The notes beneath the pieces are model-generated. The model did not search any database, was not told where the DNA came from, and saw nothing but the letters and a program-made list of their open reading frames with translations. The position numbers and the translations under genes are program-made. 51,842 bases of DNA from a virus: positions 1 to 51,842 of the IMG/VR virus record IMGVR_UViG_3300035199_000592; one strand, given 5' to 3'. Positions within the stretch are counted from its first letter, which is position 1. Each line of letters starts with the position of its first letter. Positions 42,301-48,899 of the stretch are shown in pieces.

Positions 42301-42921
42301 GTGGGAACAGCCTCAGTTGCAACTTACGATATAAAATTTGAATTGCTGGGATCGATTAGTCGTGTCAAATACCGAGATCGAGTCCTGATTCCAGGTTTGA
42401 TGAAGATTAAGGGGTTGAGAATTCTTCGCGTCACACCAATTCATCGCACCAATGCCAGAGGAACCATTCGGACAGTTCGAGAAAGGAAAGTAATAGAGGA
42501 ATATGGCATGGGATCCATGGGAGGCTTCGGTGGAATGGCAGGCGGTCTAGGAGGAGTTAGAGACTCTTATAGACCATCCGTCACACCTTCGCGCTCCATA
42601 GAGCAGGTGGCTGCTGACTGGAGAGAGGGATCAGTAAGGGTCTATGATGTTCCTATGGATGCGAACAATATGGCTTATCATACAATGGTACCAGTCGAAG
42701 AACTCCTTGAATATATGGGACGAGAGTTCCGTGCCCCTATGGATGCGTTTGATGGAATGTATCAAAATTTTATAAAGAATGGCGCTGAATCGCCAGTGTA
42801 TGTGGCAGTTGGCAAAAATGGAAGAATAAAAGTAACAGGAAACGAAGATTTGATCTGGTTTGCCAAGAGGTCTGGGTTACAAGAGTTGCCCGTATTTTTT
42901 AGTTACCAAATGCAGGTTTAA
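39376..42921 (+). CDS. Very large virion-associated protein with PcfJ-like and ParB-like segments
   Basis: An 1181-residue protein. The N-terminus SWFEYLREEVLTEG has L-R-E and L-T-E, sites of the T4 prohead protease type. Near residue 250 comes VSSCSVEGERMGHCGGDTRG then VLVSLRK, which resembles the PcfJ-type module (EG..M.HC...Y). Residues 400-690 are acidic and repetitive. Near 930-1010 a beta-rich segment contains TEIRGIEGVTTVR. The last 100 residues look like a ParB/Srx domain: VPVEELLEYMG, then ESPVYVAVGKNGRIKVTGNE, then LQELPVFF. No nuclease signature is complete. It may be packaged and delivered. The architecture is unusual and the function unknown. Confidence 0.5.
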   Translation: MDISTGSWFEYLREEVLTEGLRDIGLPERIVDFVENAMPQAPEKSKTYAGNQWKKWKLNPAYVSRPQGFWVDWMRENFENEIMVKMVGDERAGTGEIVARTITPYRVDRDVGPQQREQYDEETIEQNKKIAFVVQNVKAAIGKPPGTWRKSFMKATKALSKAGTPSEKVEKAKEFLQEFYISEFRRYWNSFDELFSWLNSEPTNYEMIKGEDDLYEAQKIAIEDLNTREDPEQVLHQFEDGSYWYNLDVSSCSVEGERMGHCGGDTRGVLVSLRKRHKGRKASSSYITMTWEVENYDGGSTLYQIKGRSNDAPPEEMWDHIDWFIKNMGITSVEEAGEHSNDQEGFREMNDYLSTHNRDVSFTGAIDVDAIQEAVNEVVNDYEGDNSSIDGEVQGPEEHGGDGVYVYMSCRCNIQIDLGWKGFRHGDNEFRATYGPNDGTPDERFETIPANTWGTSARDFVSETEIENIEWDLPGEGEVEWDVRMLTGAQPEGAEIDPDYPATAHLEITIYTAEQEEAGDEDTAAQNMRYFGEQVQEQFEDNYAEIHEKIRSKLAEGGYATKTPYDRERAGMSEMDLDNWKIYQDGPRLEFWFRRGKRHDNAVLNSGGGLGSIPNMVKMWAFDDNREGHIDGLYSKMFGSRPKAGRPVRIENDDLSRNMARNLEKLYSAAETPTGDQQSLPLGDEYKAPAARLVLAKDSRFIILPETTLQHEQYPTMLTNWKYEIGVDSKSSPEEVEVVKDIVHYFNAHPDMVEEAAAETLRGAQNNIKALADATKADVMSGKWPQHAIRAIDSQYGGRHASGSDEWATRAIMIATWINRNFDQMGEVEKWVAWFKFLKPLKEGYFSHPRDGDVEMEDDANIGMPKSFNRKVQDQMRKLGTYSGTVRDYRGVPAGEPLTGTLGEPQAVGESIEQQIERIERLLQERDDTYDLRLYSIKVDVSIQKNLGGEVQETQTEIRGIEGVTTVRTLGDTRDVGTASVATYDIKFELLGSISRVKYRDRVLIPGLMKIKGLRILRVTPIHRTNARGTIRTVRERKVIEEYGMGSMGGFGGMAGGLGGVRDSYRPSVTPSRSIEQVAADWREGSVRVYDVPMDANNMAYHTMVPVEELLEYMGREFRAPMDAFDGMYQNFIKNGAESPVYVAVGKNGRIKVTGNEDLIWFAKRSGLQELPVFFSYQMQV

Positions 42922-42927
42922 TAACTT

Positions 42928-43710
42928 ATGATAAGCAGCAAAAAGATAACAAAGATAGTTAGAGTCAGCATTGGGGCGACACTATTGGCGCTGCTTCCAA
43001 TTTTTGCTGTTTATAGCACAATAATGGCACATCAGGTACCACCCCTCGCAGAAATACAGGAGGATAATTATAGTCACTATTATACTATCTCTCACAAGAG
43101 GGCAATAAAGAAATCCAGAGAGAGCGTTGTTCAGGTTATTTCTTTTGGTCCCGACAACACTGGCTATTTTTCCTCCGCTAGCGGGACGTATTTTAAAGCA
43201 TATGGAAATTATTTTGTTATTACTGTGATGCATGGAATCCTAGGGCCATGCGCTTTTACCACGATAGTTCACGACAGCCAGACCTACCCGTGCGTTAAAT
43301 ATATTACCACTGATCTACAAAATGATTATGTCATCATACAAGTTTCAGAAATTCCCGATCGCACGGCAGTCAATATTTTTAAGGATCTTCCAAAAAACAC
43401 GCAGTGGAAAGATTCATATTCTGTTCTTAATAAGCTGCTTTATACGGGCTACCCCAACACCATCGGACCACTCACTATTGAAGGCGAGGTGGCAGGTTTC
43501 GCCGGCAGAGAGTATATATATATGTTATCCTATGCGTGGGCCGGCTCATCGGGTTCTGGGGTTTTTGATCATCGGGGAAGGTATATAGGATATGTGGTTG
43601 CTATTGACGTGGGTGAAAGCGAGTTTGGGGTCCAGGTACTTCAAAATGTAGTCCTAGTTTCACCGGCTTTTAAAGTCGATTGGACAAAAGTAATAACTGA
43701 CGCCGAATAA
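42928..43710 (+). CDS. Membrane-anchored trypsin-like serine protease
   Basis: A 260-residue protein. Residues 9-33 are a single membrane span or uncleaved signal (IVRVSIGATLLALLPIFAVY). The protease domain follows, with His102 (VITVMHGILG), Asp133 (LQNDYVIIQV) and Ser208 (AWAGSSGSGVF), the S1/S1C order with a GSSGSG loop. A Cys pair (108, 122) could form a disulfide, fitting a periplasmic location. There is no PDZ domain, unlike DegP. It lies 6 bases after the 1181-residue protein. Targets could be envelope proteins, perhaps another superinfecting phage's receptor. Confidence 0.8.
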   Translation: MISSKKITKIVRVSIGATLLALLPIFAVYSTIMAHQVPPLAEIQEDNYSHYYTISHKRAIKKSRESVVQVISFGPDNTGYFSSASGTYFKAYGNYFVITVMHGILGPCAFTTIVHDSQTYPCVKYITTDLQNDYVIIQVSEIPDRTAVNIFKDLPKNTQWKDSYSVLNKLLYTGYPNTIGPLTIEGEVAGFAGREYIYMLSYAWAGSSGSGVFDHRGRYIGYVVAIDVGESEFGVQVLQNVVLVSPAFKVDWTKVITDAE

Positions 43711-43731
43711 ATAACGGAAAAAGGAAATAAA

Positions 43732-43905
43732 ATGAAAAAACGTGAAGATAAATACTCAGCCCTTCTAGAAAAAATAACACAACTCAATGATTCAATCTGC
43801 GAATTAAAGAACAAAGTTAACATATTGCGTATAATGTGTCATAATGCTGTTAACGACGTCGAGCAAACACCCCCGCCCCAAGAGGAAAAAAACAATGAAC
43901 AATGA
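43732..43905 (+). CDS. Short coiled-coil protein, 57 residues
   Basis: Begins MKKREDKYSALLEK after an AAGGAA ribosome site and ends with a Pro/Glu tail. Residues 10-35 have heptad spacing of L/I (LLEKITQLNDSICELKNKV). It overlaps the next gene by 11 bases. The frame is closed and well placed between neighbours, so it looks real. The function is unknown. Confidence 0.55.
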   Translation: MKKREDKYSALLEKITQLNDSICELKNKVNILRIMCHNAVNDVEQTPPPQEEKNNEQ

Positions 43906-44233
43906 GAGTATTATAGAATTAGCCACTGTAGAGGACTCCGAAGATCTTAAGCCAAAGCCGCCACCGAAGCTAGCCCCCCGCGGCATCCGCACGTTTACTG
44001 TGTGCCGGCAAAGCGATGAGACGGGAGTATCTGGCGAAGGGGTTGTGATCGAGGGTGTTTCTCTCGCATCGGGGCATTGCATCATTCATTGGTTATTCCC
44101 CCCGCCCAGAGGGGGCATTGCGATCTTTGACTCTTTGGACGATTTCTTAAAGGTTCACGTTAAACCTCACCCCTCAAACAAGACAATTATTACGTTTGAA
44201 GATGGTGAACAAACCACCTACGAGGGGGCGTAA
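43895..44233 (+). CDS. Small phage protein, unknown
   Basis: A 112-residue protein; ATG 43895 follows AGAGGAAA. After an acidic start (ESIIELATVEDSEDL) and a Pro/Lys linker (KPKPPPKLAPRG), residues 35-110 form a compact beta-rich domain (TFTVCRQSDETGVSGEGVVI, then IIHWLFPPPRGGIAIFDSLD, then TIITFEDGEQTTYEG). I do not recognise it. The position before a tail-fibre gene is compatible with a virion or assembly role. Confidence 0.45.
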   Translation: MNNESIIELATVEDSEDLKPKPPPKLAPRGIRTFTVCRQSDETGVSGEGVVIEGVSLASGHCIIHWLFPPPRGGIAIFDSLDDFLKVHVKPHPSNKTIITFEDGEQTTYEGA

Positions 44234-44235
44234 AG

Positions 44236-44994
44236 ATGGCTTATCTGTACTCCACAGGTTCTCGTGGTCTAGGCGATATTAAGTTCGAAGGAGATCCTGC
44301 TGAAACTCAAATTGATTTTGAGGACGACTATATTGGCTTAAAAACAGGGGGGAACACTGTGCTGGTGGTTTCGGGTTCAGCGGTGGGAATAGGAACAAAT
44401 GAGCCAGATAACACCTTGCATGTTAAGAGCGCGGGGACCACCCATATCAAAGTTGAAAGTGAGGCTGGATATTTAGCTGCTCTTAGGATTAAAGCGGGAG
44501 GACAAACTTCTGCATATGTTTGGGTCCCGGCTGATACAGCGGATCTGCGCTTCTACGTCAACGGTGCCGATAGAATGCACTTGGATAATGATGGCAAGGT
44601 TGGAATTGGGACGACCACCCCTGATTATACTCTTGACGTTGCTGGCACTCTAGGGGTAGCTCATTCGATATCCTTGCCGGTTGGGTCTTTGCGCACGGGC
44701 GCTTACACAATAACCGCAACTGACTTTTGTATTGTCGCAGATTGCAATTCTTCAGCCTTCACTGTCACGTTGCCATCTGCGACAGACGCTATGGCTGGTA
44801 GAATATATACGATTAAGAGAATGGATTCTGGCAACAGCGGCGCCAGCAACATGCTGACGATTTCTCGTAACGGTAAGAACATAGATAATGTAGCCGGCGA
44901 CGTGCTTCTAGCAAATCTCGAAGCCCTAGTGCTTCAGTGCATTGGTGCGGATGGCGGGTGGATTCGCATAGGACAATTCTTGCCGCCAATGTAA
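44236..44994 (+). CDS. Tail-fibre/spike-type protein
   Basis: A 252-residue protein with the VGIGT repeat typical of fibre and head-domain proteins: AVGIGTNEPDNTLHV near residue 50 and KVGIGTTTPDYTLDV near 119, both followed by beta-rich sequence. The C-terminal part (FTVTLPSATDAMAGRIYTIK) is also seen in phage and bacterial fibres, where it forms a terminal lobe. There is no obvious T4-style chaperone domain or carbohydrate-cleaving motif. It would bind a host surface or cap the virion. The ribosome site is GAGGGGG. Confidence 0.7.
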   Translation: MAYLYSTGSRGLGDIKFEGDPAETQIDFEDDYIGLKTGGNTVLVVSGSAVGIGTNEPDNTLHVKSAGTTHIKVESEAGYLAALRIKAGGQTSAYVWVPADTADLRFYVNGADRMHLDNDGKVGIGTTTPDYTLDVAGTLGVAHSISLPVGSLRTGAYTITATDFCIVADCNSSAFTVTLPSATDAMAGRIYTIKRMDSGNSGASNMLTISRNGKNIDNVAGDVLLANLEALVLQCIGADGGWIRIGQFLPPM

Positions 44995-45045
44995 TATGGT
45001 GGCTGTTGAGTATAACAAAGTTAAGCCCTTTTAATCTAAAAGAAA

Positions 45046-45053
45046 CTATTTAT
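45046..45053 (+). promoter_or_regulatory. CTATTTAT motif directly before the nucleotidyltransferase start
   Basis: The motif is only 4 bases before the ATG at 45058, which has no Shine-Dalgarno, much as at the metalloprotease gene (CTATTTAG, 21010). It may belong to a leaderless start or to a late promoter. Confidence 0.3.
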
Positions 45054-45057
45054 TAGC

Positions 45058-46005
45058 ATGAGCGGAATGAACTGGCGAAATTTTGTAGATTCTATTCGAG
45101 AAGCGGGAACTTATCGTAATCGAAGCAAGAGCCTCGATAGCGATATGGCTGACTATTTGGATACAGGTCCACAAAAGAAAGGCGGCTACCAGAACAAGAG
45201 AGCAAAATTCAAAGGAAAAAAGTTTAACGACATCTCGGCGCCCCCCGGCGCCGCAGGGGGCTTGGAAGAGGAAGTTGAACCAGAGTCTTTTGACGTTCAT
45301 AGCGGTCTAGAACCTACGATTTGGAAAAACGATGAGTTGTCCCCCAAGATTCGATCCCACCTATTAAAAATTGCCCAAGACTTCATCGACGGACTGCCCG
45401 TCGAAGTAGATGTGGAAGATATAACCCTGACGGGCTCAATTGCGAACTACACATGGTCCAACTATTCAGATATAGATTTACATATTATTGTTGATTTCCT
45501 TGGAATGGATGCGAACCGTGCCCTGATCAAATCATTTTTCGACAATGCTCGCATGCGTTGGAACGATACACACAATATTCGCATCCGGGGTTACGATGTG
45601 GAAATCTATGTAGAAGATTCCCGAGAGATTCATAAATCGTCTGGAATCTACTCCGTACTTAATGATGAATGGATCAAGAAGCCGAAGAAATATCAAAGTG
45701 AGATCAATTTTGAGTTGGCACGCCGAAAAGCAGACGATTTGGAATTCCAAACGAATATAGTTTCTAATCTTGTGACTGCCGGCCGCTACAAAAAGGCGTT
45801 AAAAAACATAGAACGCCTGAAGCAGAAGATACGCAATATGCGACGAGCCGGCTTGGAGAGCCACCGACAAGAGTTTTCTGTAGAAAATATAGCATTTAAA
45901 ATACTTCGTAGGAATGGTATACTCGATCTGTTGTCGGATCTCAAAACACAGACTTACGATAGCATGATGAATATAGACGCCGAGAGTCATCGTGGAACTC
46001 AGTGA
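45058..46005 (+). CDS. Pol-beta/MNT-fold nucleotidyltransferase, possible packaged protein
   Basis: A 315-residue protein. The core motif of the nucleotidyltransferase superfamily is clear: LTGSIANYTWSNYSDIDLHI at about residues 124-143, with Gly126-Ser127 and Asp138/Asp140. The third acid (Glu182) lies in GYDVEIYVED. These are the metal-binding residues that transfer a nucleotide to a protein, RNA or small molecule. The first 15 residues (MNWRNFVDSIRE, then A) fit a capsid-targeting peptide with I-R-E at the cleavage point. Many relatives exist in marine phages. If packaged, it could modify host targets on entry. The substrate is unknown. Confidence 0.7.
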   Translation: MSGMNWRNFVDSIREAGTYRNRSKSLDSDMADYLDTGPQKKGGYQNKRAKFKGKKFNDISAPPGAAGGLEEEVEPESFDVHSGLEPTIWKNDELSPKIRSHLLKIAQDFIDGLPVEVDVEDITLTGSIANYTWSNYSDIDLHIIVDFLGMDANRALIKSFFDNARMRWNDTHNIRIRGYDVEIYVEDSREIHKSSGIYSVLNDEWIKKPKKYQSEINFELARRKADDLEFQTNIVSNLVTAGRYKKALKNIERLKQKIRNMRRAGLESHRQEFSVENIAFKILRRNGILDLLSDLKTQTYDSMMNIDAESHRGTQ

Positions 46006-46234
46006 AATAACAGAATCAACAAAAGTTAGACCGGGGGAATACATTTTTCACACACCGACCAATACAGTTGTTTTAGTTGGTAAGTTTGACTTTACTTCTA
46101 ACCACATAAGCGCGTTCCATCGCGGAGGACTCGTAAACGATGAGGTTAAGAATTTTAAAAAGATCGGGCTAACCCCCAAAGAATATAGAGAACACAGAGC
46201 CACGCGATGTTCCGGCTGCAAGGGGACTTCGTGA
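45992..46234 (+). CDS. Small protein, unknown
   Basis: An 80-residue protein starting at GTG 45992, 14 bases inside the nucleotidyltransferase gene. It begins MELSEITESTKVRPGEYIF, has a beta-rich middle (TVVLVGKF, HISAFHRGG) and a C-terminal CSGC. It ends overlapping the next gene as GTGA. The only hint is the single CxxC, too little for a metal site alone. Not recognised. Confidence 0.45.
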   Translation: MELSEITESTKVRPGEYIFHTPTNTVVLVGKFDFTSNHISAFHRGGLVNDEVKNFKKIGLTPKEYREHRATRCSGCKGTS

Positions 46235-46410
46235 GCATCATTAATAAGAAGATGTTAGAATTTTGCCTCATTCAAATGGAGGTTATTAAAGATAGGGAAT
46301 CCACGTTGAGAAAACAACTGTTAAACTGCAAGATCCAAAGTGAATTTTTAAGCTCCATGGTTGATGACCTAAAAGGCGACCCAACGGGAGAGGAAGATGA
46401 TAGACAATAG
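46231..46410 (+). CDS. Short helical protein, unknown
   Basis: A 59-residue protein from GTG 46231 (overlap GTGA, AAGGGG upstream). It is mostly charged helix (LEFCLIQMEVIKDRESTLRK) with a Gly/Asp/Glu tail. Its 3' end overlaps the next gene by 14 bases. One of a run of coupled small genes. No family recognised. Confidence 0.45.
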   Translation: MSIINKKMLEFCLIQMEVIKDRESTLRKQLLNCKIQSEFLSSMVDDLKGDPTGEEDDRQ

Positions 46411-46663
46411 CATGTTCACGTGTGGGCCTTTTATTAGCGCATCAATGGAAATACAGTCAATCGCGTCAGGAATATACAGCGCCGTACTTCTCTCAGAGTC
46501 GGTACAATCCGAGAAAAAATATGAACAACGCCTCCAGACAGCAATTGAAGAAAACCTCGGAGAAGAAGAAATAGCAATTTTGCAACGCGAAGCTGACTAC
46601 TATCGAGGGTTGCTGGACATAACAATCGCTAGCCTTGCTTATACGGATGGGCTCGATCAGTGA
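46397..46663 (+). CDS. Short helical protein, unknown
   Basis: An 88-residue acidic protein from ATG 46397 with GGAGAGGA upstream. It has two predicted helices (IASGIYSAVLLSES and LQREADYYRGLLDITIA) separated by an E-rich section (EENLGEEEIA). It overlaps the next gene by 4 bases. No family recognised. Confidence 0.45.
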   Translation: MIDNSMFTCGPFISASMEIQSIASGIYSAVLLSESVQSEKKYEQRLQTAIEENLGEEEIAILQREADYYRGLLDITIASLAYTDGLDQ

Positions 46664-46923
46664 CTAACATATATATTTATTGTGTTTTTGAAAAAGACCA
46701 GCAGCTACACGGGGTATATTCGTCGATTAAGGCTGCCCATCGTGACGCCATCAAGCTCTGCAACAAGGGTAATACGTCCGTATATATCAGGCATGAAGGG
46801 CAAAGTATCGTTCCTACTATAAGAATGTTACGCAATATATTTAAAGGAGCCTTAGATATTAAAGTTAAATATGCCTCGAACAGTATGTCAGCAACCGTTC
46901 TTAAAACAAAATTGAGGGAATAA
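46660..46923 (+). CDS. Small basic protein, unknown
   Basis: An 87-residue protein from GTG 46660 in a GTGA overlap. The pattern IYIYCVFEKDQQLHGVYSSI, then AAHRDAIKLCNKG suggests a small alpha/beta fold, with a basic C-terminal half. The next gene begins immediately after its stop. No family recognised. Confidence 0.45.
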   Translation: MTNIYIYCVFEKDQQLHGVYSSIKAAHRDAIKLCNKGNTSVYIRHEGQSIVPTIRMLRNIFKGALDIKVKYASNSMSATVLKTKLRE

Positions 46924-47181
46924 ATGGAACTGTATATTATTTATGGAATTAGTGATTGTCCGGCATGCCTTCAAGCACAAGCCGCATTGATGGCAAAAGA
47001 TAAAGAATATGTATTTGTCAACGGAGACTTTTCAAAAACGTATCGAGACTCAATAAAAGAAGAATTCCAGTGGACTACCTTTCCTATAATCATCAAAGTT
47101 ACACCAGAATCCGAAGAGTTGCTAGGTGGCTATGATGATTTGTGTTATGTTTTAGAAAAAGAATCAAAGGCGCCTACGTGA
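46924..47181 (+). CDS. Glutaredoxin-like protein
   Basis: An 85-residue protein with the classical CPAC centre (Cys12, Cys15) in YGISDCPACLQAQ, the cis-Pro loop TTFPIII near 60, and LLGGYDDL, the glutathione-side GG motif, near 71. All glutaredoxin landmarks are there. It may reduce the phage ribonucleotide reductase or oxidised targets, as T4 nrdC does. It stands in a run of small unassigned genes. Confidence 0.85.
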   Translation: MELYIIYGISDCPACLQAQAALMAKDKEYVFVNGDFSKTYRDSIKEEFQWTTFPIIIKVTPESEELLGGYDDLCYVLEKESKAPT

Positions 47182-47236
47182 ACAGTACATTAACACGCAG
47201 TTTGCGTAAATAAAAAATAGCAACATAATTATACAT

Positions 47237-47485
47237 ATGGAACTTAAACGGGGAGATTTAGTCCGGTGGGTAGCCGATCACAATATATATGAATCCTCCG
47301 GCGATGTTTTGAGGGGTGTCAGCCCTAATTATAGACACGGGATTATCATGGAAGTTTCGATGAAGGATACCGATGCAGTTATGGTTTTTTGCTATGACTG
47401 CAAAAAGAAAAGGGAGGGAACATGGATGATACTTAGTATGATACATGACCGCCTTGAAATTTTGAGCGACTCGCTCGATGGCTAG
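47237..47485 (+). CDS. SH3/KOW-like small protein, GDLV family
   Basis: An 82-residue protein that begins MELKRGDLVRWVADHN and ends RLEILSDS, with RHGIIMEV and AVMVFCYDC between. This is the same order (G-D-L-V, then GI/V strand, then V.V, then LE.L/I) as the tandem family from 48900 onward. It is the first member of that family after the glutaredoxin and overlaps the next gene by 8 bases. Function unknown. Confidence 0.55.
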   Translation: MELKRGDLVRWVADHNIYESSGDVLRGVSPNYRHGIIMEVSMKDTDAVMVFCYDCKKKREGTWMILSMIHDRLEILSDSLDG

Positions 47486-47777
47486 TTTCTTCAAAGGCGA
47501 AAAAGAACCAAAACAGAGCGCAATAAATGAGCTTTTACTTATGATTTCCAATTATTATGACGGGAGATACGAAGTGATAGCATGCTCCGATGACGGGGGC
47601 AGCATGTTAGAGGTACAAGTAGAAGTACCAGAAGTTAGCAATACGATAGAAACACAGGCTCCCGACTTCCCATTCTTTGACATTTGGCCAAAATGGATGG
47701 GCTGGCGTGTCGTGATATGTAAGGTGCCTCCGGGGTATATCGACGCCATAACTTTAGCAGAAGAGTCCGATTACTAA
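47478..47777 (+). CDS. Small protein, unknown
   Basis: A 99-residue acidic protein. It begins MASFFKGEKEPKQSAINELL with a helical start; the middle is beta-like (EVIACSDDGGSMLEVQVEV), and an aromatic segment follows (FPFFDIWPKWMGW). The C-terminus is VPPGYIDAITLAEE. It overlaps the preceding gene by 8 bases. Not recognised. Confidence 0.45.
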   Translation: MASFFKGEKEPKQSAINELLLMISNYYDGRYEVIACSDDGGSMLEVQVEVPEVSNTIETQAPDFPFFDIWPKWMGWRVVICKVPPGYIDAITLAEESDY

Positions 47778-47799
47778 CATCTCTCTGACAACTTTTGCT

Positions 47800-47828
47800 T
47801 GACTTTTTTCGAGTTCCACGCTATATTA
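47800..47828 (+). promoter_or_regulatory. Sigma70-like promoter
   Basis: TTGACT, 17-base spacer ending CGC, TATATT. It precedes the gene at 47854, which has AAGGAA before its ATG. Its CTATATTATAG core is shared with the promoter at 49122. Confidence 0.8.
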
Positions 47829-47853
47829 TAGAGGAAGCTAAGGAACAGCAATA

Positions 47854-48495
47854 ATGAATACTCAAGAAAACATTGAATCCGCCCTGTCTCGATCCGTTTG
47901 TGGGGGTTGGGATCGTAGCTTTTTGGAATCTCTCTTGGCACAGACATCAAAGGGGAGAGCCCTCACCCCGAAACAGAAGCAGACGCTTGGGAAGGTTCTT
48001 GCGCGAAACACTCCAGAGGCTCAAACCGAACATGAAGGGTGGTCTGCTTCCTATGAACGCGACTATAAAGAGAGCGCACTCATTCTTGCAGCATACCACC
48101 TGCGCCAACCTTATTATAAGCCGATGGCAACGGACATAACAGAGGGAAAAGTCCCTGAACGTAGAAAGTTTTTACGGATGTATGAGAACAAGTATTCAAA
48201 AAAGGTTTTAGCGCAGTCTAAAAGTGTACCTAAGTATTCAGTGGGAGATTATATAAATACTCGCGCCGCTTTTGATTCCTATAAGAATGTTGAGTTTGAA
48301 GGGCAGATGGCTTGGGCAGAGCAGAATAAGATCATTTCAAACTTTAAAGGCCGCGGCGGGTTTATTTTAGAGATTGCCAGAAATATATATTCACCCGCCA
48401 AGGGCGCTAAAAGATACAAGATTTTGCCGATAGGCTGCACTACTCCCCTGATTATAGAGGAGAGGTATATCAAACTAAACAAGAAGGTGCGCTGA
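47854..48495 (+). CDS. Conserved phage protein, unknown
   Basis: A 213-residue basic protein with its own promoter. Residues 20-55 carry FLESLLAQTSKGRALTPKQK, then LGKVLARN, a helical pattern I recall in phage proteins without known role. The C-terminal part is mixed (YSVGDYINTRAAF, then GFILEIARNIYSPA, then RYIKLNKKVR) with an SH3-like G-D-Y start like its small neighbours. No catalytic motif is visible. Confidence 0.5.
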   Translation: MNTQENIESALSRSVCGGWDRSFLESLLAQTSKGRALTPKQKQTLGKVLARNTPEAQTEHEGWSASYERDYKESALILAAYHLRQPYYKPMATDITEGKVPERRKFLRMYENKYSKKVLAQSKSVPKYSVGDYINTRAAFDSYKNVEFEGQMAWAEQNKIISNFKGRGGFILEIARNIYSPAKGAKRYKILPIGCTTPLIIEERYIKLNKKVR

Positions 48496-48510
48496 CAGCT
48501 ATATAGTGAT

Positions 48511-48756
48511 GTGGATATACCTACGCCATATTATTCTTTAGGCGAGTTTGTTGTTTGCTTGTATGATTATTTAGATTTTTTTTCCTTCATATACGATGAT
48601 GACGAAGATGGGTTTTCTCACCACTACGGAATAGTAGTAGATATAGATTTAGAGTATTTGGACTATCTCGACGAGCCTCTTTATTCAGTCCTGTGTCTGG
48701 ATGGGGAAAAGAGATATTTCATGGAATCTGAAATAAAGCTCGCATATTACCGTTGA
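48511..48756 (+). CDS. Acidic small protein, divergent SH3/KOW-like
   Basis: An 81-residue, very acidic protein from GTG 48511. It contains YSLGEFVVCLYDYLDF at the start, HYGIVVDIDL in the middle, and LYSVLCLDGEKRYFMESEI near the end. The order of strands resembles the tandem family, with a long acidic insert (IYDDDEDGFS). The tRNA promoter overlaps its last codons. Function unknown. Confidence 0.45.
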   Translation: MDIPTPYYSLGEFVVCLYDYLDFFSFIYDDDEDGFSHHYGIVVDIDLEYLDYLDEPLYSVLCLDGEKRYFMESEIKLAYYR

Positions 48757-48781
48757 CACTTGCGCTCAAGTATATTATAAT
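48753..48781 (+). promoter_or_regulatory. Sigma70-like promoter of the tRNA gene
   Basis: TTGACA, 17-base spacer, TATAAT, just before the tRNA. A predicted start about 7 bases after the -10 falls almost exactly at the tRNA 5' end. Confidence 0.85.
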
Positions 48782-48789
48782 AACAATAT

Positions 48790-48875
48790 GGCTGATTGGT
48801 GGAACGGTATACACAAGAGACTTAAAATCTCTCGCCCGTATGGGCTTGCGGGTTCGAATCCCGCATCAGCTACCA
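48790..48875 (+). tRNA. tRNA-Leu (anticodon UAA), CCA encoded
   Basis: An 86-base class II tRNA. The acceptor stem GGCTGAT pairs with ATCAGCT (a G-U at the first pair). The anticodon stem AGAGA/TCTCT closes the loop CTTAAAA, whose middle three read TAA. The long variable arm has stem GCCC/GGGC. The T arm is GCGGG-TTCGAAT-CCCGC. ACCA follows. It reads UUA codons. As the only tRNA in the window, with its own promoter, it may offset a host poor in that tRNA or replace one cut by a host defence. Confidence 0.93.
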
Positions 48876-48899
48876 CATTCAATAGAATGATAGAGCAAA

